Shown: in pieces, positions 42,558 to 52,809 of the stretch | Position numbering within the stretch: the first letter of the stretch is position 1 | How the letters are laid out: the number at the start of each line of letters is the position of its first letter | NCBI GenBank assembly: GCA_965644315.1 | Contig: CBFFRQ010000080.1 | Location: forward strand, 1-64,000 | Direction: 5' to 3' | Length of the DNA stretch: 64,000 nt | Source of the DNA: Caecitellus pseudoparvulus | Taxonomy: Eukaryota > Bigyra: Bicosoecida | Program-made: the position numbers and the translations under genes | The notes under the pieces: generated by a model | Database searches by the model: none | Told to the model about the DNA's origin: nothing | The model's input: only the letters and a program-made list of their open reading frames with translations

Positions 42558-45083
42558 TCAGCGCCGGCCCCGCCGCCGCCTGGCCTGCAACTTCGCATCC
42601 ATGACTGCGGCGTCAGCTGACCGCCTCAAACTCTCCCCTGGCCGCCTGCCCTGCCTGTGCACGAAGCGGTCCACCCACCAGGATGACTCCTGCCCTTTGC
42701 GTGTGCTGGCGGGCTGGAAGGGCGCTGAGGAGCGCACCAGCACCTGCCCCGACGCAGACACGGCACTGCCCTCGGCAGGAACCCTGGACAGCCACGTTCC
42801 AATGTCTGTCATCGTGCGGGCGGGAGCAGGGGGGCGAGAAAACGCCCCCAGTGTCCCGGGAGCGTGGTTTGGCCGGTGAGAGAGTTGCACCTGCTCCAGG
42901 TACGCCGCGCCAGCATCATCGCCGCCTGCACTCTTGGCGGCACCGCTTCGTGCCTGAGCCCCGCGTTGTGTCGGGCTTCCTCCGCCTGGCCCCCCTGCTT
43001 GGTGGCGTGGGTGGTGGACATGCCTGGTCTCACCGTGGCCGCCGCCACCAGCAGCCTTACCCGCCTGGCACACAGGGTGCACCTCCACGTGGTCGCCCGC
43101 GTGGATGGGCATGCTGCTGGCTGAGGACCGCGTGCTGCGGCTGGCATGCCAGTCGTGTGGTCTGGGCGGACCCGCCTCCCCCACCGGGCCGTCCAGGCTG
43201 TGTTGTACGTAGGGCACAGGCACCACGGCCGAGTCCGCGCGGGGGTCCACAGACACGAACACCCGTGCTCGGCCCCGATTGACAGACGCGAACACTTCCG
43301 TGGCCGCGTCCAGGCGGCGCTCCAGATGCTCACGTGCCGAGCAGTAGCCGCCCACTAGGCGCCGCTTGGCGTCAGCCCGCTGCGCAGCCAAGTGGTCCTG
43401 GGAAGCAGATGAGGGCGCACCGGCGCCTGCACGGCGAGCCTTGCGCTGCAGGTGTGCCACTTCCCTGTCCCTGCGCACTTGGGTTTTGCGGAGGTTGGCT
43501 TGCGCCAGCAGCCTGCTGGAACGTGTGCTGCCACTGCGTGCCTGCACCTGGGAAGCGGACAAGTGCTTGAACGACGAACGCACAGCAGAGACGGCAGCAG
43601 CCTTGTCCTCTGCCAGCTTGCGCTCCGCCGCGGCGGAGGAAGAGTGGAAGTGGCTGTGCCACACGCTTTCTTTGGCGGCGCCTGAGCGTTTCCGCGGAAC
43701 AGTCTCCGGCTCGTCGTGCACCAGGCCACGCAGCAGCACCGTGTCATAGCCAGCCCCGTCCCGCCGCCGCAGCTGCGCCTTGGGTGCCCCTGCATACCGC
43801 TTACCCCGCGGGGCATACCCGCGCAGGCAGCCACACAGCGTGGGCACGTATGGCGCCACTGCATCAGGCGGGGATGCAGGCGGAAGTGTGCTGGCCGCAG
43901 GGGACGCGGGCACGCTCAAGTCTTCCGGGCGCAGGATGGGCAGCGGTCTAAACTTGGGCGGCAGCTGCATCCATGCCCACCAGGCAGCCCGCAGGGCCCG
44001 CAAACGCATGAGGCGGCGCCAGAGCTCTTGAAACCACCGCAGGCGCCGTGCCCACGCAACGAACCAGCGCCACCGCAGCCACCGGCGGCGCAGGCTTGCC
44101 CGCCGCGACATGAAGGCCAGAGTGCGAGACAGCAAGCAGGCGTAGTACCAGCGTGCCCAGGCCTTGCGCAGGCGGACGTGTTTGGCCAGGATGGCACAGG
44201 CACGCAGCAGGCGAGTGTGGCGCACCCACCGCCGCCATGCCAGCAGCAACTGCCCGGCACCGGAGGAACGCATGAGGCGCTCCAGGATACGACGCAGCCA
44301 CTGCCTGCGCCGCATGTACAGGACCCAGGTGTCCCAGCGCTGGCGCAGCTGCAGCTGGCGCCAGGCGGCCAGAGTGGCTCGCTCCGCCAAACGCATGCGC
44401 AGCGTCCATAGCACCCACAGACGGAAGGGTGGGCGGGTGTGTGCCCGGAACAAGACGTTCTTCAGCGACGTCGCAAACAGCCGCATGCCTTTGATCCTGT
44501 ACACCCTCTCCCGCCAGCGCACGAACAATGTGCGCAGCAAGGCACGTGTGCCGTCGGAGCGCTGCTGCGGCCTGCGCCAGGCCAGCCACCTGCCGAAGGC
44601 GCAGGCCAGCTCCCGCTTGGTGTGGCTGCGCACAGCCCACGCCAGCGGCTGCCAGTGAGTGAGAAGATCTCGTTGGGCTGCCGCGGCCATGGTTCGCGCT
44701 TCGTCTTGGTCAAGGAAGAGCAGCACGCGGGACGCCCGTGCGGAAATCGCATCAGCCTGCCGCTCCGGCGACATCCTGACCCGTGGCCACAGGGACTGTG
44801 GCAGTTCGGCCAGTGCGTCTGGGCCAAAGAGCCCCTTGCCTACAATTCTCGCATGTCCAGCCGTCGCTATGGCCTCGTCCACTCTGTACAGTGCAGAGGC
44901 GGCGCAGCAGTGTCACCTCGCGCTGCGTGTCGCGGCGACGGAGCCGTGCGACACACACCCCACATCCAACCCTTTTCCGCTGCCCGGGAAGGCATACTCG
45001 ACCGCCGCACCACCACCCGAGGTACCTCCCACATGAAAAGCCTGTCGGGCTCGTTCCAGCACGGCAGCCTTCAGCGCACACAT
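42558..45083 (-). CDS. SFI1-like tryptophan-repeat protein (centrin-binding type)
   Basis: Exons 44959-45083 and 42558-44883 (75-nt intron) give 816 residues, starting MCALKAAVLERARQAF. Between about residues 120 and 390 are ten or more helical repeats of 20-35 residues centred on W (e.g. LACAFGRWLAWRR, LLRTLFVRWRERVYRI, LLLAWRRWVRHTRLL, HVRLRKAWARWYYA), the SFI1 pattern in which each helix binds one centrin. SFI1-centrin filaments organise spindle pole bodies, centrosomes or basal bodies. The C-terminal half is basic and disordered with a short Arg/Lys coil. Upstream sequence lacks an ATG in frame at the second exon, which is why the first exon was added. Repeat class is confident; orthology to SFI1 is inferred. 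Confidence 0.7.
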
Positions 45084-45388
45084 CGTGCCGCTTGGACACG
45101 ACGACCCAACGCCTGGCTCAGCAATGCCCGTCGAGGCTGGCAGCTCGCAGCGGACACGGGTGAGCCCCCAGGCTATGACGGACGGATTGAAATGATACGC
45201 AGAGTCATACGTTCCTGCTGTGGCACGGCGAGGCAGCAAACCGCACTGCAGCCGGCCCTTGGCGTTTTGCGCAGGCTGCTGCATTGCGTGGCAGGCGCCA
45301 AAAACCCACGCTGCGCCACAGCCTGCAACCACTCTCACAACGACACCGAAACCAGTGCAAACTGCATGAAGCGGTATTCTGTCGAGCA
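45084..45388. promoter_or_regulatory. Divergent promoter region
   Basis: A 305-bp space between the SFI1-like gene and the 45389 gene. It includes AT-richer text (GAAATGATACGCAGAGTC near 45190) and GCGGTATTCTG just before the plus-strand ATG. No RNA gene seen. Confidence 0.4.
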
Positions 45389-46903
45389 ATGAGTGCGTTG
45401 CGGGGCCTCGAGGGGGAGTTCGTTGCGCGGCGCCCGCTGCAGCCGGGACAACGCGCCAACACGACAGCCAGCACGAAACGCAGCAGCCAGGCCAGCTTGG
45501 TGTACGAGCGCGCGCCGCTGTGCATGCAGGGCGAAGGCGCCTGTGCGAAGGTTCGGCCTCCAAGAGCACCTCTGCAGCTTATCAAGGAGGACGACCGCTG
45601 GATGCGTGGCCTGGCTTCTGCGCTGTCAGCGCTGGCTGGCATGGTGCAGGTTCCGCAGGCGTGGAAGCTGCCGCCCGATGCCACATCAGCTGCAGCAGGC
45701 CTGCAAGACACCCGAAACGCGCTGCGAAACAACGCAGCAGCATTGCATTCAGCCATCAGCAACCTGGTGAAAGTTGCGCTGGGTGTGACTCCCGAGAGCA
45801 GCAGGCTGCGTGGCCTGACCTTGCACCGCACAAACACCATGCTGGCGACACTGCCGCTGGTGCAGCACCAGGTGGTGCAGATGACGCACGCATACAACAA
45901 GCTTGTGTTCATGCACACGGTCATGAACGCGCTCTTCTCCCCTGCTGTCCTCCCCAGCATCCTTGACCCCGTCCACGACGCGGAAGCGCTGCGCACCGGG
46001 CCGCTGCAAGGCCTGAACAGCACAGTGCAGGGCAGCATCCTGGAGCTGCGGGAGCTGTACTGGGCGGCGGCCTCGGAGAAGCAGCGACTCATCGTGTACG
46101 CCACCTGCTGCAAGCAGTGGGGAGCTCTCAGCTGCCTGGCTGCCGGCAGCACACTGACGCACGCGACCCTGGAGGCACTGCGCATCGCCCACATCACACA
46201 CATTGCGCGAGCCAGTCTCTCGCCGACCACGGCGGCCAGCTTGGACTGGTTCCCGCAAGCAGGGGCCCAGCTGGTGCGCTGGCAGGTCGCGCTGGGTTCG
46301 GTCCAACCACACACCCTCGGCCTGCACGTCGTGTGCGCACTGCAAGCTTGCGCGCTGCACCTTCTGCCTGCGGCAGCCAAGAACATTGCCGTGCGGGGGC
46401 TACGCGTGCAGGTGCACTTGCCAGCGCGGGGCGAGCAGGACGGCTGGGCCGTGGAAGTGCACGGCGGGCGCCAGGATGCCATGGCAGTGCAAGCTGAGCT
46501 GTGTCACCAGCACAAGGCATCTGAAGTGCATGTCCCATGCGCCGGCACGCAGGCGGCTGCCGCCACACAGCCCTTGTGTGTCGTGGCCGCCAACAGTGGG
46601 CTGACCCTGGAGCTGAACCAAGTGTGCACCCCTGACCCTCTCCCCGCGATGCACCAGGCGGCCAAGGCCTGGGTACAGCGCCACGTGTCCGCCAAGGGGC
46701 ACTGGGTCGTCACCTACGACGAGGACATGGGCCAGGACGAGGTGCAGGTGACGAAGGCAGACCGCCCAGCACCCGGCACCAGGCCCCCTTCTGCTCGATC
46801 AGTCACGGATGCGGCGCTGGAGATGGTCGGCGCGACGCTGGCAGGCCCCCGCATCACAGTCTCGGCCCGTCGGCGGCTCTACGTCGCGCTGCCGGAAGGC
46901 TGA
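45389..46903 (+). CDS. Unidentified 504-residue protein
   Basis: Single exon starting MSALRGLEGEFVARRPL. It is soluble and mixed alpha/beta in appearance, with helical text (WMRGLASALSALAGMVQV; LRNNAAALHSAISNLVKVAL) and a C-terminal beta-rich half (RGLRVQVHLPARG, GHWVVTYDEDMG, RITVSARRRLYVALPEG). The absence of homopolymer insertions and of stops over 1.5 kb supports a real gene. I do not recognise a family. Its 3' end overlaps the opposite-strand UBA gene by 25 bases. Confidence 0.65.
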   Translation: MSALRGLEGEFVARRPLQPGQRANTTASTKRSSQASLVYERAPLCMQGEGACAKVRPPRAPLQLIKEDDRWMRGLASALSALAGMVQVPQAWKLPPDATSAAAGLQDTRNALRNNAAALHSAISNLVKVALGVTPESSRLRGLTLHRTNTMLATLPLVQHQVVQMTHAYNKLVFMHTVMNALFSPAVLPSILDPVHDAEALRTGPLQGLNSTVQGSILELRELYWAAASEKQRLIVYATCCKQWGALSCLAAGSTLTHATLEALRIAHITHIARASLSPTTAASLDWFPQAGAQLVRWQVALGSVQPHTLGLHVVCALQACALHLLPAAAKNIAVRGLRVQVHLPARGEQDGWAVEVHGGRQDAMAVQAELCHQHKASEVHVPCAGTQAAAATQPLCVVAANSGLTLELNQVCTPDPLPAMHQAAKAWVQRHVSAKGHWVVTYDEDMGQDEVQVTKADRPAPGTRPPSARSVTDAALEMVGATLAGPRITVSARRRLYVALPEG

Positions 46904-47436
46904 CGCGGGGCCTCGTCCCCTGACGAGATGTCCGTGGAGGATGCAGCCTCATGCAGCACGCTGGGGCTGAGCAGGCCCATGCGGTGCGTGTTGTTCGTGG
47001 GGCGGTGGGGTGTGCTGGCAGAGGGCACGGCCTTGCCTGGTCGCAGCAGCAATTCAGCTGCCACATGCACGACTCCTTGCGCCTGGGCCAGAGCGTGGGC
47101 GGCTGCAGGCTGCGGGAAGCCCATGGCTTGCAGCGCTTGCAGCCCAGGAGACGGACCCTGCTGCACAGCGCTTCTCCCGCCAATGACGAGGTTTCGGTGC
47201 CGGCGCCCCTGCAGAGTGTCGCTGGGAGGGCCCGGCAGAGGGAGGGGCGTTGTTTGCGGAAGTTGAGCAGTTGCCAACGCTGGCACGCCAGGCGCGGCCG
47301 GGCGCGAGAGGAAGACCGGAGTCCCTTCAGCTTCTGGAGACATGCTGTCACTCGTGTCCCGCACTGCCTCGTCCCCGCTCTGGCTGCTGGCATCAAAGCA
47401 GCGAGCGCTGGCTTGCTCCGAGACTTGAGCAGCCAT
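46879..47436 (-). CDS. UBA-domain protein
   Basis: Single exon, 185 residues from ATG 47436 (MAAQVSEQ). An upstream in-frame ATG at 47562 lies inside a TATA box, so the downstream start is preferred. Most of the protein is disordered; one UBA domain is clear (LQALQAMGFPQPAAAHALAQ then GVVHVAAELLL), with the MGF loop that contacts ubiquitin. It probably acts as a ubiquitin-binding adaptor. The tail is acidic/Ser (STDISSGDEAP). The last 25 bases overlap the convergent neighbour. Confidence 0.65.
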   Translation of the reverse strand: MAAQVSEQASARCFDASSQSGDEAVRDTSDSMSPEAEGTPVFLSRPAAPGVPALATAQLPQTTPLPLPGPPSDTLQGRRHRNLVIGGRSAVQQGPSPGLQALQAMGFPQPAAAHALAQAQGVVHVAAELLLRPGKAVPSASTPHRPTNNTHRMGLLSPSVLHEAASSTDISSGDEAPRQPSGSAT

Positions 47437-47560
47437 GCCGCGACCGCTTCGAGCACTGCTTGCCTCACACCATGCGCCGTGGGGAGTGCGTCCTGCCAAA
47501 CTACTCTTGCGGGCGAGGTCTGCAAGTCTCAAGATGCACGCAATCGTCGGAAGGTGCCAC

Positions 47561-47567
47561 ATTTATA
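47561..47567 (-). promoter_or_regulatory. TATA box of the UBA gene
   Basis: TATAAAT on the minus strand, in an AT-rich 25-bp run (47560-47585), lies about 125 bp before the preferred ATG at 47436. It overlaps an alternative ATG, which argues against that codon being translated. Confidence 0.5.
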
Positions 47568-47757
47568 CGTTTTTTTGTTTTGCATTGCACGCTGGGCTGG
47601 CGAACGGGGATCGAAGTGCAGGCACGAGAGTGGCGGTGTCCTCGCCACGACGCGACCACTTTTGGCGTGCTACAGTCGCCTGCAGGGCGCCTCGCTCCCT
47701 GCAACAGTTCTCTTCCATTGTTTCTTGTTCATTCCTGTGCCCCCTCACGACTTGGCC

Positions 47758-48483
47758 ATGCAGGGGCACTCCACAACGCAGCGCAAGCTGCCGTGGGAGG
47801 TGGCAGCTGAAACGGCACCGAAACGCAAGGGCCCAGCCAAGCGGAAAGCAACCCGCCCGAAGAAGGCCAAGCCAATTGAAAGCCCAGAAGACGATGTCAG
47901 TTCAGACTCCATGGCACAGCCGGTTCCCTTGCGACGAGGCCGCAAGCGTGGCCGAAACACTGCGCCACAAATTGTTTCGCAAGATATGCAAGCTCTGTCG
48001 CCAGACTCTAGCCCTGCCAAGGCCGCAGGCACTGCCAGCAGCGACAGGCCGACCAGTGATGAGGAGGAGTGGACACCTTCCCCAGGACCAGTGGCCCCCG
48101 TGGCGAAACGCACTCGGCCGCGCCGCAGAGCCACCGAGGGAGTAACCCGCTCCCCCCTTGCAAGCCCCAAGCGCGTGGCACCCGCAGCCATTCCTGAGCT
48201 GCTGGGGCTGAGCAGTGACGAGGATAGTGCACCTGGTAGTGGGCTTGTGCAGGCGCCAGCCCCATCCACGGCCCCACACGCGCCGCAGGCTCCGCCCTTG
48301 CCAGCCGACGAAGCTGGGCACGCGGCTCCTTCCCTAGCAGCGGGAGCTGATGCCTCACCTCCATTGCACACTGCCTGCCCTGTCCCAGCGCAGGCACCCG
48401 TGGATGCCAAGGGTAGTGTGCCGAGCGGCGGGTCCAGTGGAGCAGCTCCACCCAGTCTCGCAGCCATGCTGGGCCTGAGATAG
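47758..48483 (+). CDS. Basic disordered nuclear protein
   Basis: Single exon, 241 residues. Residues 20-70 are Lys/Arg-rich (KRKGPAKRKATRPKKAKP; RRGRKRGRN), resembling AT-hook or nuclear localisation sequences, followed by Ser/Asp/Glu casein-kinase-like patches (TSDEEEWTP; LGLSSDEDS) and an Ala/Pro-rich tail ending LAAMLGLR. A chromatin or nucleolar role is likely from composition only. No folded domain visible. Confidence 0.6.
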   Translation: MQGHSTTQRKLPWEVAAETAPKRKGPAKRKATRPKKAKPIESPEDDVSSDSMAQPVPLRRGRKRGRNTAPQIVSQDMQALSPDSSPAKAAGTASSDRPTSDEEEWTPSPGPVAPVAKRTRPRRRATEGVTRSPLASPKRVAPAAIPELLGLSSDEDSAPGSGLVQAPAPSTAPHAPQAPPLPADEAGHAAPSLAAGADASPPLHTACPVPAQAPVDAKGSVPSGGSSGAAPPSLAAMLGLR

Positions 48484-48653
48484 CAATGCAAGGAACAGGG
48501 TGGACAAATCCTCAGCACCAACCGAAACTGTGGGACATTGAGATTCCCCTCAGCCCAACAGCACCCAACGCTGTCCCGCCCTGCTGCGAAGAAGGCGGTG
48601 TAGGGTTTCGCCTGCGTTTCGTGACCAGCCCGCCCAGCGCTGAACGCTTGCCA

Positions 48654-49067
48654 ATGGCTGACCAGGGCCCGGGCGCCGCCTCCACTGGTGGTCAACCGCC
48701 CCACGCAGCCTCCCAGCTGTCCCGCCGCGAGGAAGACATGGCTGCGCTGGCGAAACCCGCAAACGACCGCATCTTCACAGCGTATCACACGCCCAAGGCA
48801 GCCATGGAGCGCGAGGTTGCATGGGCCAGCGTGTCGCAGTGGCGGTGCATGCCGCGGCTGCAGGACTTCGCCGCGGCCACTCTGCAGTGGTACAGCCTGG
48901 CCGAGAAACGCAAGCGTGCTGCGTTGCTCCTGGCCTGCGCACGGTCCGCGCCGGGCGAGGAGCCACTCCTGCCCTACCTCACCGACCCACGGCAAACGCG
49001 CATCACGGCGTACAGCGAGGAGGAGGCGGCTGCGCCGGCGCCGGGCGGGGGGGCGCGGCAGGGATGA
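48654..49067 (+). CDS. Small helical protein, unknown function
   Basis: From ATG 48654 (MADQGPGAASTG) the frame gives 137 residues; it is also open upstream to 48486, but that part reads like untranslated sequence. The folded part is ANDRIFTAYHTPKAAMEREV ... WYSLAEKRKRAALLLACARS, a helical block with a conserved-looking TDPRQTRITAY end. No family recognised. It converges on the next gene with five bases between stops. Confidence 0.55.
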   Translation: MADQGPGAASTGGQPPHAASQLSRREEDMAALAKPANDRIFTAYHTPKAAMEREVAWASVSQWRCMPRLQDFAAATLQWYSLAEKRKRAALLLACARSAPGEEPLLPYLTDPRQTRITAYSEEEAAAPAPGGGARQG

Positions 49068-49072
49068 ATGCA

Positions 49073-51604
49073 TTACACCGCAGCCGTGGCGCTGGCAGCC
49101 ATGATGGCCTGCTCCGCCAGCCGTGCGAGCGTGTCGTCCAGGTCCGCCTGTGGGCTGAGGCGGGCGCCACCGGCACCCCGCCCAGCCTCCTCACTGAGGC
49201 AGCGGAAAGCCTCCACCGCCGCCCACACGCGCTCGTCGTCCCCCGTCACCAGCCCCGTCAACGCAGCAGACTGCGCGTCCGACAGTGTCCCGCTGCGCAC
49301 CTGCGCCGTGATGTGCTGCAGCAACCACTCCCGCACCGACACGCGATCAGGCGGGGCCTCACCCACACCCGCCGCGCCTGAACCCAGGTCGGAGGTGGCT
49401 GACAAACTCCGCATGGCCTCCGTGATCATGGCGGGTGCCAGGTCGTCGGCGATGCCCGCCAGGGTGGAGATGACTTGCTGCTCACAGGAGCCCTCCTCGC
49501 CCACTTGCGCCAGTGCGCTGCGGATTTTGGCCTGCGCAGCCTGCTCCTCCTGTGTGCTGGCGGAGGCCATGAGGCCCAGCAGCGTGCTTGTCTGCTGCGC
49601 CGTCAGACTGCCCATGCCCTGCAAACCTCGCAAGACCTGGGCGATGTGGTCTGGCGTGGAGCTGGCCTCCTGGCGGTCGCGCGCGACCAGCATGAGCAGT
49701 GACTCCTCCAAGTCCCGCAGCCCGCCCCCTGCCAGGGCCGCACGCCACGCCCCCCGCACAGTGGGGTGCCCCTCCGCCCACATGCGGCGAAGGGTGGTGA
49801 CGCCAGACCCCCTCAGGCGCCCAGACTCGTGCAGAGCCGACACCAGCTCCGAATGCTGTGCCGCCACCGTCTCCTCGTCGAAGGGCACTTCCTCCAGAGC
49901 CCGGCGCAGGGACCCCGCCGCCACGGGGCGCTGGGGCTCGTCCACGCCGCCAGAGGAGGGCGGCAGCACATCACCCGCGGCGGCATCCCCGCCCTCATCC
50001 TCCTCCTCCTCCTCCTCGCCGCCGGACGTGGGTCCATCCTGCGGCATCAGCTCCGCCACTTGCACCGAGGCACGCTGGGCCGCCGCCTCCGCGCGCACAA
50101 AGGCAGCCAGATCAGCCTGCAGCGCGCCCTCATCCTCGCTGGCCTCGAAGGCTGAGCAAAGCTGGCCCAGCAGGGGGTCCTGCCGGGCGGCTGCGGCGCG
50201 CAGCAGGGGGGCGGCATCCCCAGGCAAATGCGCAGCATGTGCTTGGATGATGGCGTGCACGGCTCGAGCAGGGAAGGCCGCCTCGCCTGTCCGGATGCGG
50301 TGGGCTGCGTCGGGGGGTGCGGGCACGGGGACGGAGGCGGCGGTGGAGGCGGTGGAGAGGAGGGTGGAGGACCCCCCCTCGACACCCCTGCCCACCCCCT
50401 CCCAGGGCGCAGGGGCACCCCCGGCACTGGGCGCCGACCCCACCACGCCAGGTGGCGTGCGCAGGTTGGAGAACCAGGCTGCGCCAGAGGCGTCCCCCTC
50501 CTGAGGGGGGTGGGCGCCCGTGTCCCCTGCCCCCCCCCGGAGCCAGTCCTCCTCCTCCCCCCTGTCCGAGGATGCAGGGGACTGCCGTTGCGTCCAGTCC
50601 AGGCCAGAGTGCGCGGTGGGTGGGCTGCTGTGCGGCGCGTGGTGGTGTGGGGCCACCCCGCCTCGCCCCCACTGCGCTTCAGCCAGCCGCTGCAACACCT
50701 GTCGGAAGTCGCCCTCTGCGCTGGCCTTGTGCGACTTGAGGTCGGCCACTGCCCGCGCGTGGTGGGTGGCAGGCAGGCTGTCCAGCTCCTCCAGCAGGCG
50801 TGTCTCCGCATCGTTCACGCGCTGCAGCAGCAGGCGCCAGGCGGCGAAGATGCCGGCGTGGTTCGCTGCGACCAGCGCGCGACCAGCGTCGAAGACGGCG
50901 TCGTCCAGGTCGCCCCGACCGTGCAGGCGGGAGAGGAACCGAGACAGCGACGCCGCCTCGCCACCACCCACCACCATGTGAGAAGATGCGGAGGGCGGGG
51001 TGCCTGCCGCGGGGGGGGCGGCGGACACCCCACCCCAGGCCCCCCCCGACGGGTACCGGATACCAGGCGAGTCCCGGCGCAGGGCGGCAGCAGTGGGGAC
51101 GGCGCCGGGGCCAGGAGGGGGTGGCGCGCCCTTCAGGGGGGGGACACCGCCCCCCCCGGCTGAGCCTGTGGGAGACATGCCCGGCGGCGGAGGGGGGGTC
51201 CCCGGCAGGGATGAGGGGGGCACAGGCACCCAGTACCCGGGGGGGGCTGCCGTGCTCGGGCGGCCGTGCCCCACCACCACGTCATCCCAGGCGGACCCCG
51301 TGACGGCGGGCACGCCCACCCCGCCAAGGGAGCCCGTGCGCCGCGCCACGTGCACCAGGGACGCCAGGCGCAGGGCCAGTGACTTGCTGGAGCGGTCCAT
51401 GAGCGTGGCCCGGTAGGCGTTGACGACGCCCTTGTCCCCCGCCTGCACCATGTGGCAGAGGGCTTGCAGCTCGCCCTGGCTCAAGATGCGCAGGGCCGCC
51501 ACCTCTGCGTAGCCCACGAGGGGACAGCGCATGGCTGCGAGGTGCTGCACCACCTGCGCCACGGCAGGGTGCAGCTGCACAGGGAACAACGCATTGGTGG
51601 CCAT
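49073..51604 (-). CDS. 843-residue helical protein with low-complexity insertions, unknown function
   Basis: Single exon starting MATNALFPVQLHPAVAQVV. The first 110 residues are well-ordered helices (YAEVAALRILSQGELQALCH; RSSKSLALRLASLVHV). Then come Pro/Gly insertions rich in poly-C and the GGGACACCGCC motif. Further helical blocks follow: FLSRLHGRGDLDDAVFDAGR, RLLEELDSLPATHHARAVAD, an Ala-rich block with acidic EEEEEEDEGG, and the C-terminal third (VREWLLQHITAQVRSGTLSD; LDDTLARLAEQAIMAA). No membrane helix or signal. No family recognised. Confidence 0.65.
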   Translation of the reverse strand: MATNALFPVQLHPAVAQVVQHLAAMRCPLVGYAEVAALRILSQGELQALCHMVQAGDKGVVNAYRATLMDRSSKSLALRLASLVHVARRTGSLGGVGVPAVTGSAWDDVVVGHGRPSTAAPPGYWVPVPPSSLPGTPPPPPGMSPTGSAGGGGVPPLKGAPPPPGPGAVPTAAALRRDSPGIRYPSGGAWGGVSAAPPAAGTPPSASSHMVVGGGEAASLSRFLSRLHGRGDLDDAVFDAGRALVAANHAGIFAAWRLLLQRVNDAETRLLEELDSLPATHHARAVADLKSHKASAEGDFRQVLQRLAEAQWGRGGVAPHHHAPHSSPPTAHSGLDWTQRQSPASSDRGEEEDWLRGGAGDTGAHPPQEGDASGAAWFSNLRTPPGVVGSAPSAGGAPAPWEGVGRGVEGGSSTLLSTASTAASVPVPAPPDAAHRIRTGEAAFPARAVHAIIQAHAAHLPGDAAPLLRAAAARQDPLLGQLCSAFEASEDEGALQADLAAFVRAEAAAQRASVQVAELMPQDGPTSGGEEEEEEDEGGDAAAGDVLPPSSGGVDEPQRPVAAGSLRRALEEVPFDEETVAAQHSELVSALHESGRLRGSGVTTLRRMWAEGHPTVRGAWRAALAGGGLRDLEESLLMLVARDRQEASSTPDHIAQVLRGLQGMGSLTAQQTSTLLGLMASASTQEEQAAQAKIRSALAQVGEEGSCEQQVISTLAGIADDLAPAMITEAMRSLSATSDLGSGAAGVGEAPPDRVSVREWLLQHITAQVRSGTLSDAQSAALTGLVTGDDERVWAAVEAFRCLSEEAGRGAGGARLSPQADLDDTLARLAEQAIMAASATAAV

Positions 51605-52164
51605 GGCGGGGAGGGTGGCTGTTGGAGTGCTCTGCTCTGTGGTGGGTGCAGGTGAGGGCGCGTGTGGCCTTTGCGAACGGCGCTGCTGCGAGTCCCGGGG
51701 CCGTGCACAGGAGTGCGGAAGTAGGCGTGCCCACAACGGCAGACCGAGCGGTGACATGCAAGGCTTGCAGACGCATGCAAGCACCGCATCCAGACACAAT
51801 GCACGCACCTCGGTCACTGCCCGCACTGCCTGCTCCGTGCACTCCCGGAGTGCACAGCTGAACTGCCTGTGATGCTTGCTGCAACTGCCTGCGCTTCGCA
51901 GAAGGCGAGCACTGGCGCTGGCTTCACCCTCACACGGCACCGGTGGCTCAGCGTGAGCAGCATGCCTTGCATTGCAACCCAGGACTGGGCTCAGATGTGG
52001 AGCGGAGGAATTGTGCCCCGTTCACGCCACCTCACTGGCGCACGGTCACCAGCCTGCCCCGAGGTCAGCGACCCATACCTCTTGCCCTGCACAGGCGCCA
52101 GGGCTGCAGGCTCTCCTGCACACAACGCAGAGCGGGCACATGAGTCCAGCACCTCCACCTCTCC
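51605..52164. other. 560-bp intergenic gap
   Basis: Between two minus-strand genes; it should contain the promoter of the 843-residue gene and the SF3B6 3' end. Open frames here are short and read like random GC-rich sequence. No RNA gene or TATA box recognised. Confidence 0.4.
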
Positions 52165-52809
52165 TCAGAGCCCTGCCTCCTCTTGCTCAGCGGCGAGCTT
52201 CTCAGCACTTGCACGTGCAGCGCGGTACTGCTGCTTGAGCTTGTCCAGCTCCTCCTGTTCCGCTGACAGGGACTTGGCCGTGCGGGCCTTCTCCTTGTGG
52301 TAGAACAGCACACTCAAGTACCGCCCCAGGACGTTGAAGCCTGTGCACGCAGGGGTGGGTGGCGCAGTGCCGCTGGCTGGGTCGCCTCCCGCGGCCGCCG
52401 CCGGCCCTGCTCACCCGTCAACTTGGCCTGGGCTGTCGCAGCGTCATTAATGTCTTCATACACGACGAATGCCGTCCCACGGGTCTTCGGGTTGCCTGCT
52501 TGGCCCCTGCGCAGCGCAAAGGTGGCGAGGCGTCTGCGGAAATCGATGCACGCCAGCACCACTGCAGTAGCACACACAGCCTGATCTGCCTCACGGCGCC
52601 GAACTTCCCGAAAATGTCATACATCTCCTCCGATGTGATCTTGTACGGCAAGTTCCTGTGGGCCAAAGGCGCGTCCATGATGCACCAGGGCCGGCGGACG
52701 CGAGAGCACGCCTCCCCAAAACGCACCTGATGTACAGAATGCGGTTCACATGCGCAGGGAGTCGGGAGGGGCGCGACGGCGAGGCGCCCACGAGCGGTGT
52801 CGCCGCCAT
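52165..52809 (-). CDS. SF3B6: Splicing factor SF3B6 (p14)
   Basis: Four exons (52727-52809, 52576-52655, 52415-52495, 52165-52340) give 139 residues. The RRM is nearly the textbook sequence: [62 protein letters not shown]3B6 sits in U2 snRNP next to the branch-point adenosine and SF3B1. Introns are 71, 80 and 74 nt. The donor of intron 2 (GTGTGCTA) was chosen to give the family-typical spacing between RQIR and TRG. The C terminus carries a longer helical extension ([19 protein letters not shown]) than in animals. Confidence 0.9.

Noticed and set aside
47437-47562. Upstream ATG at 47562 as the start of the UBA gene
   Set aside because: The codon overlaps TATAAATG in an AT-rich promoter; the downstream ATG 47436 fits a normal 5' UTR.
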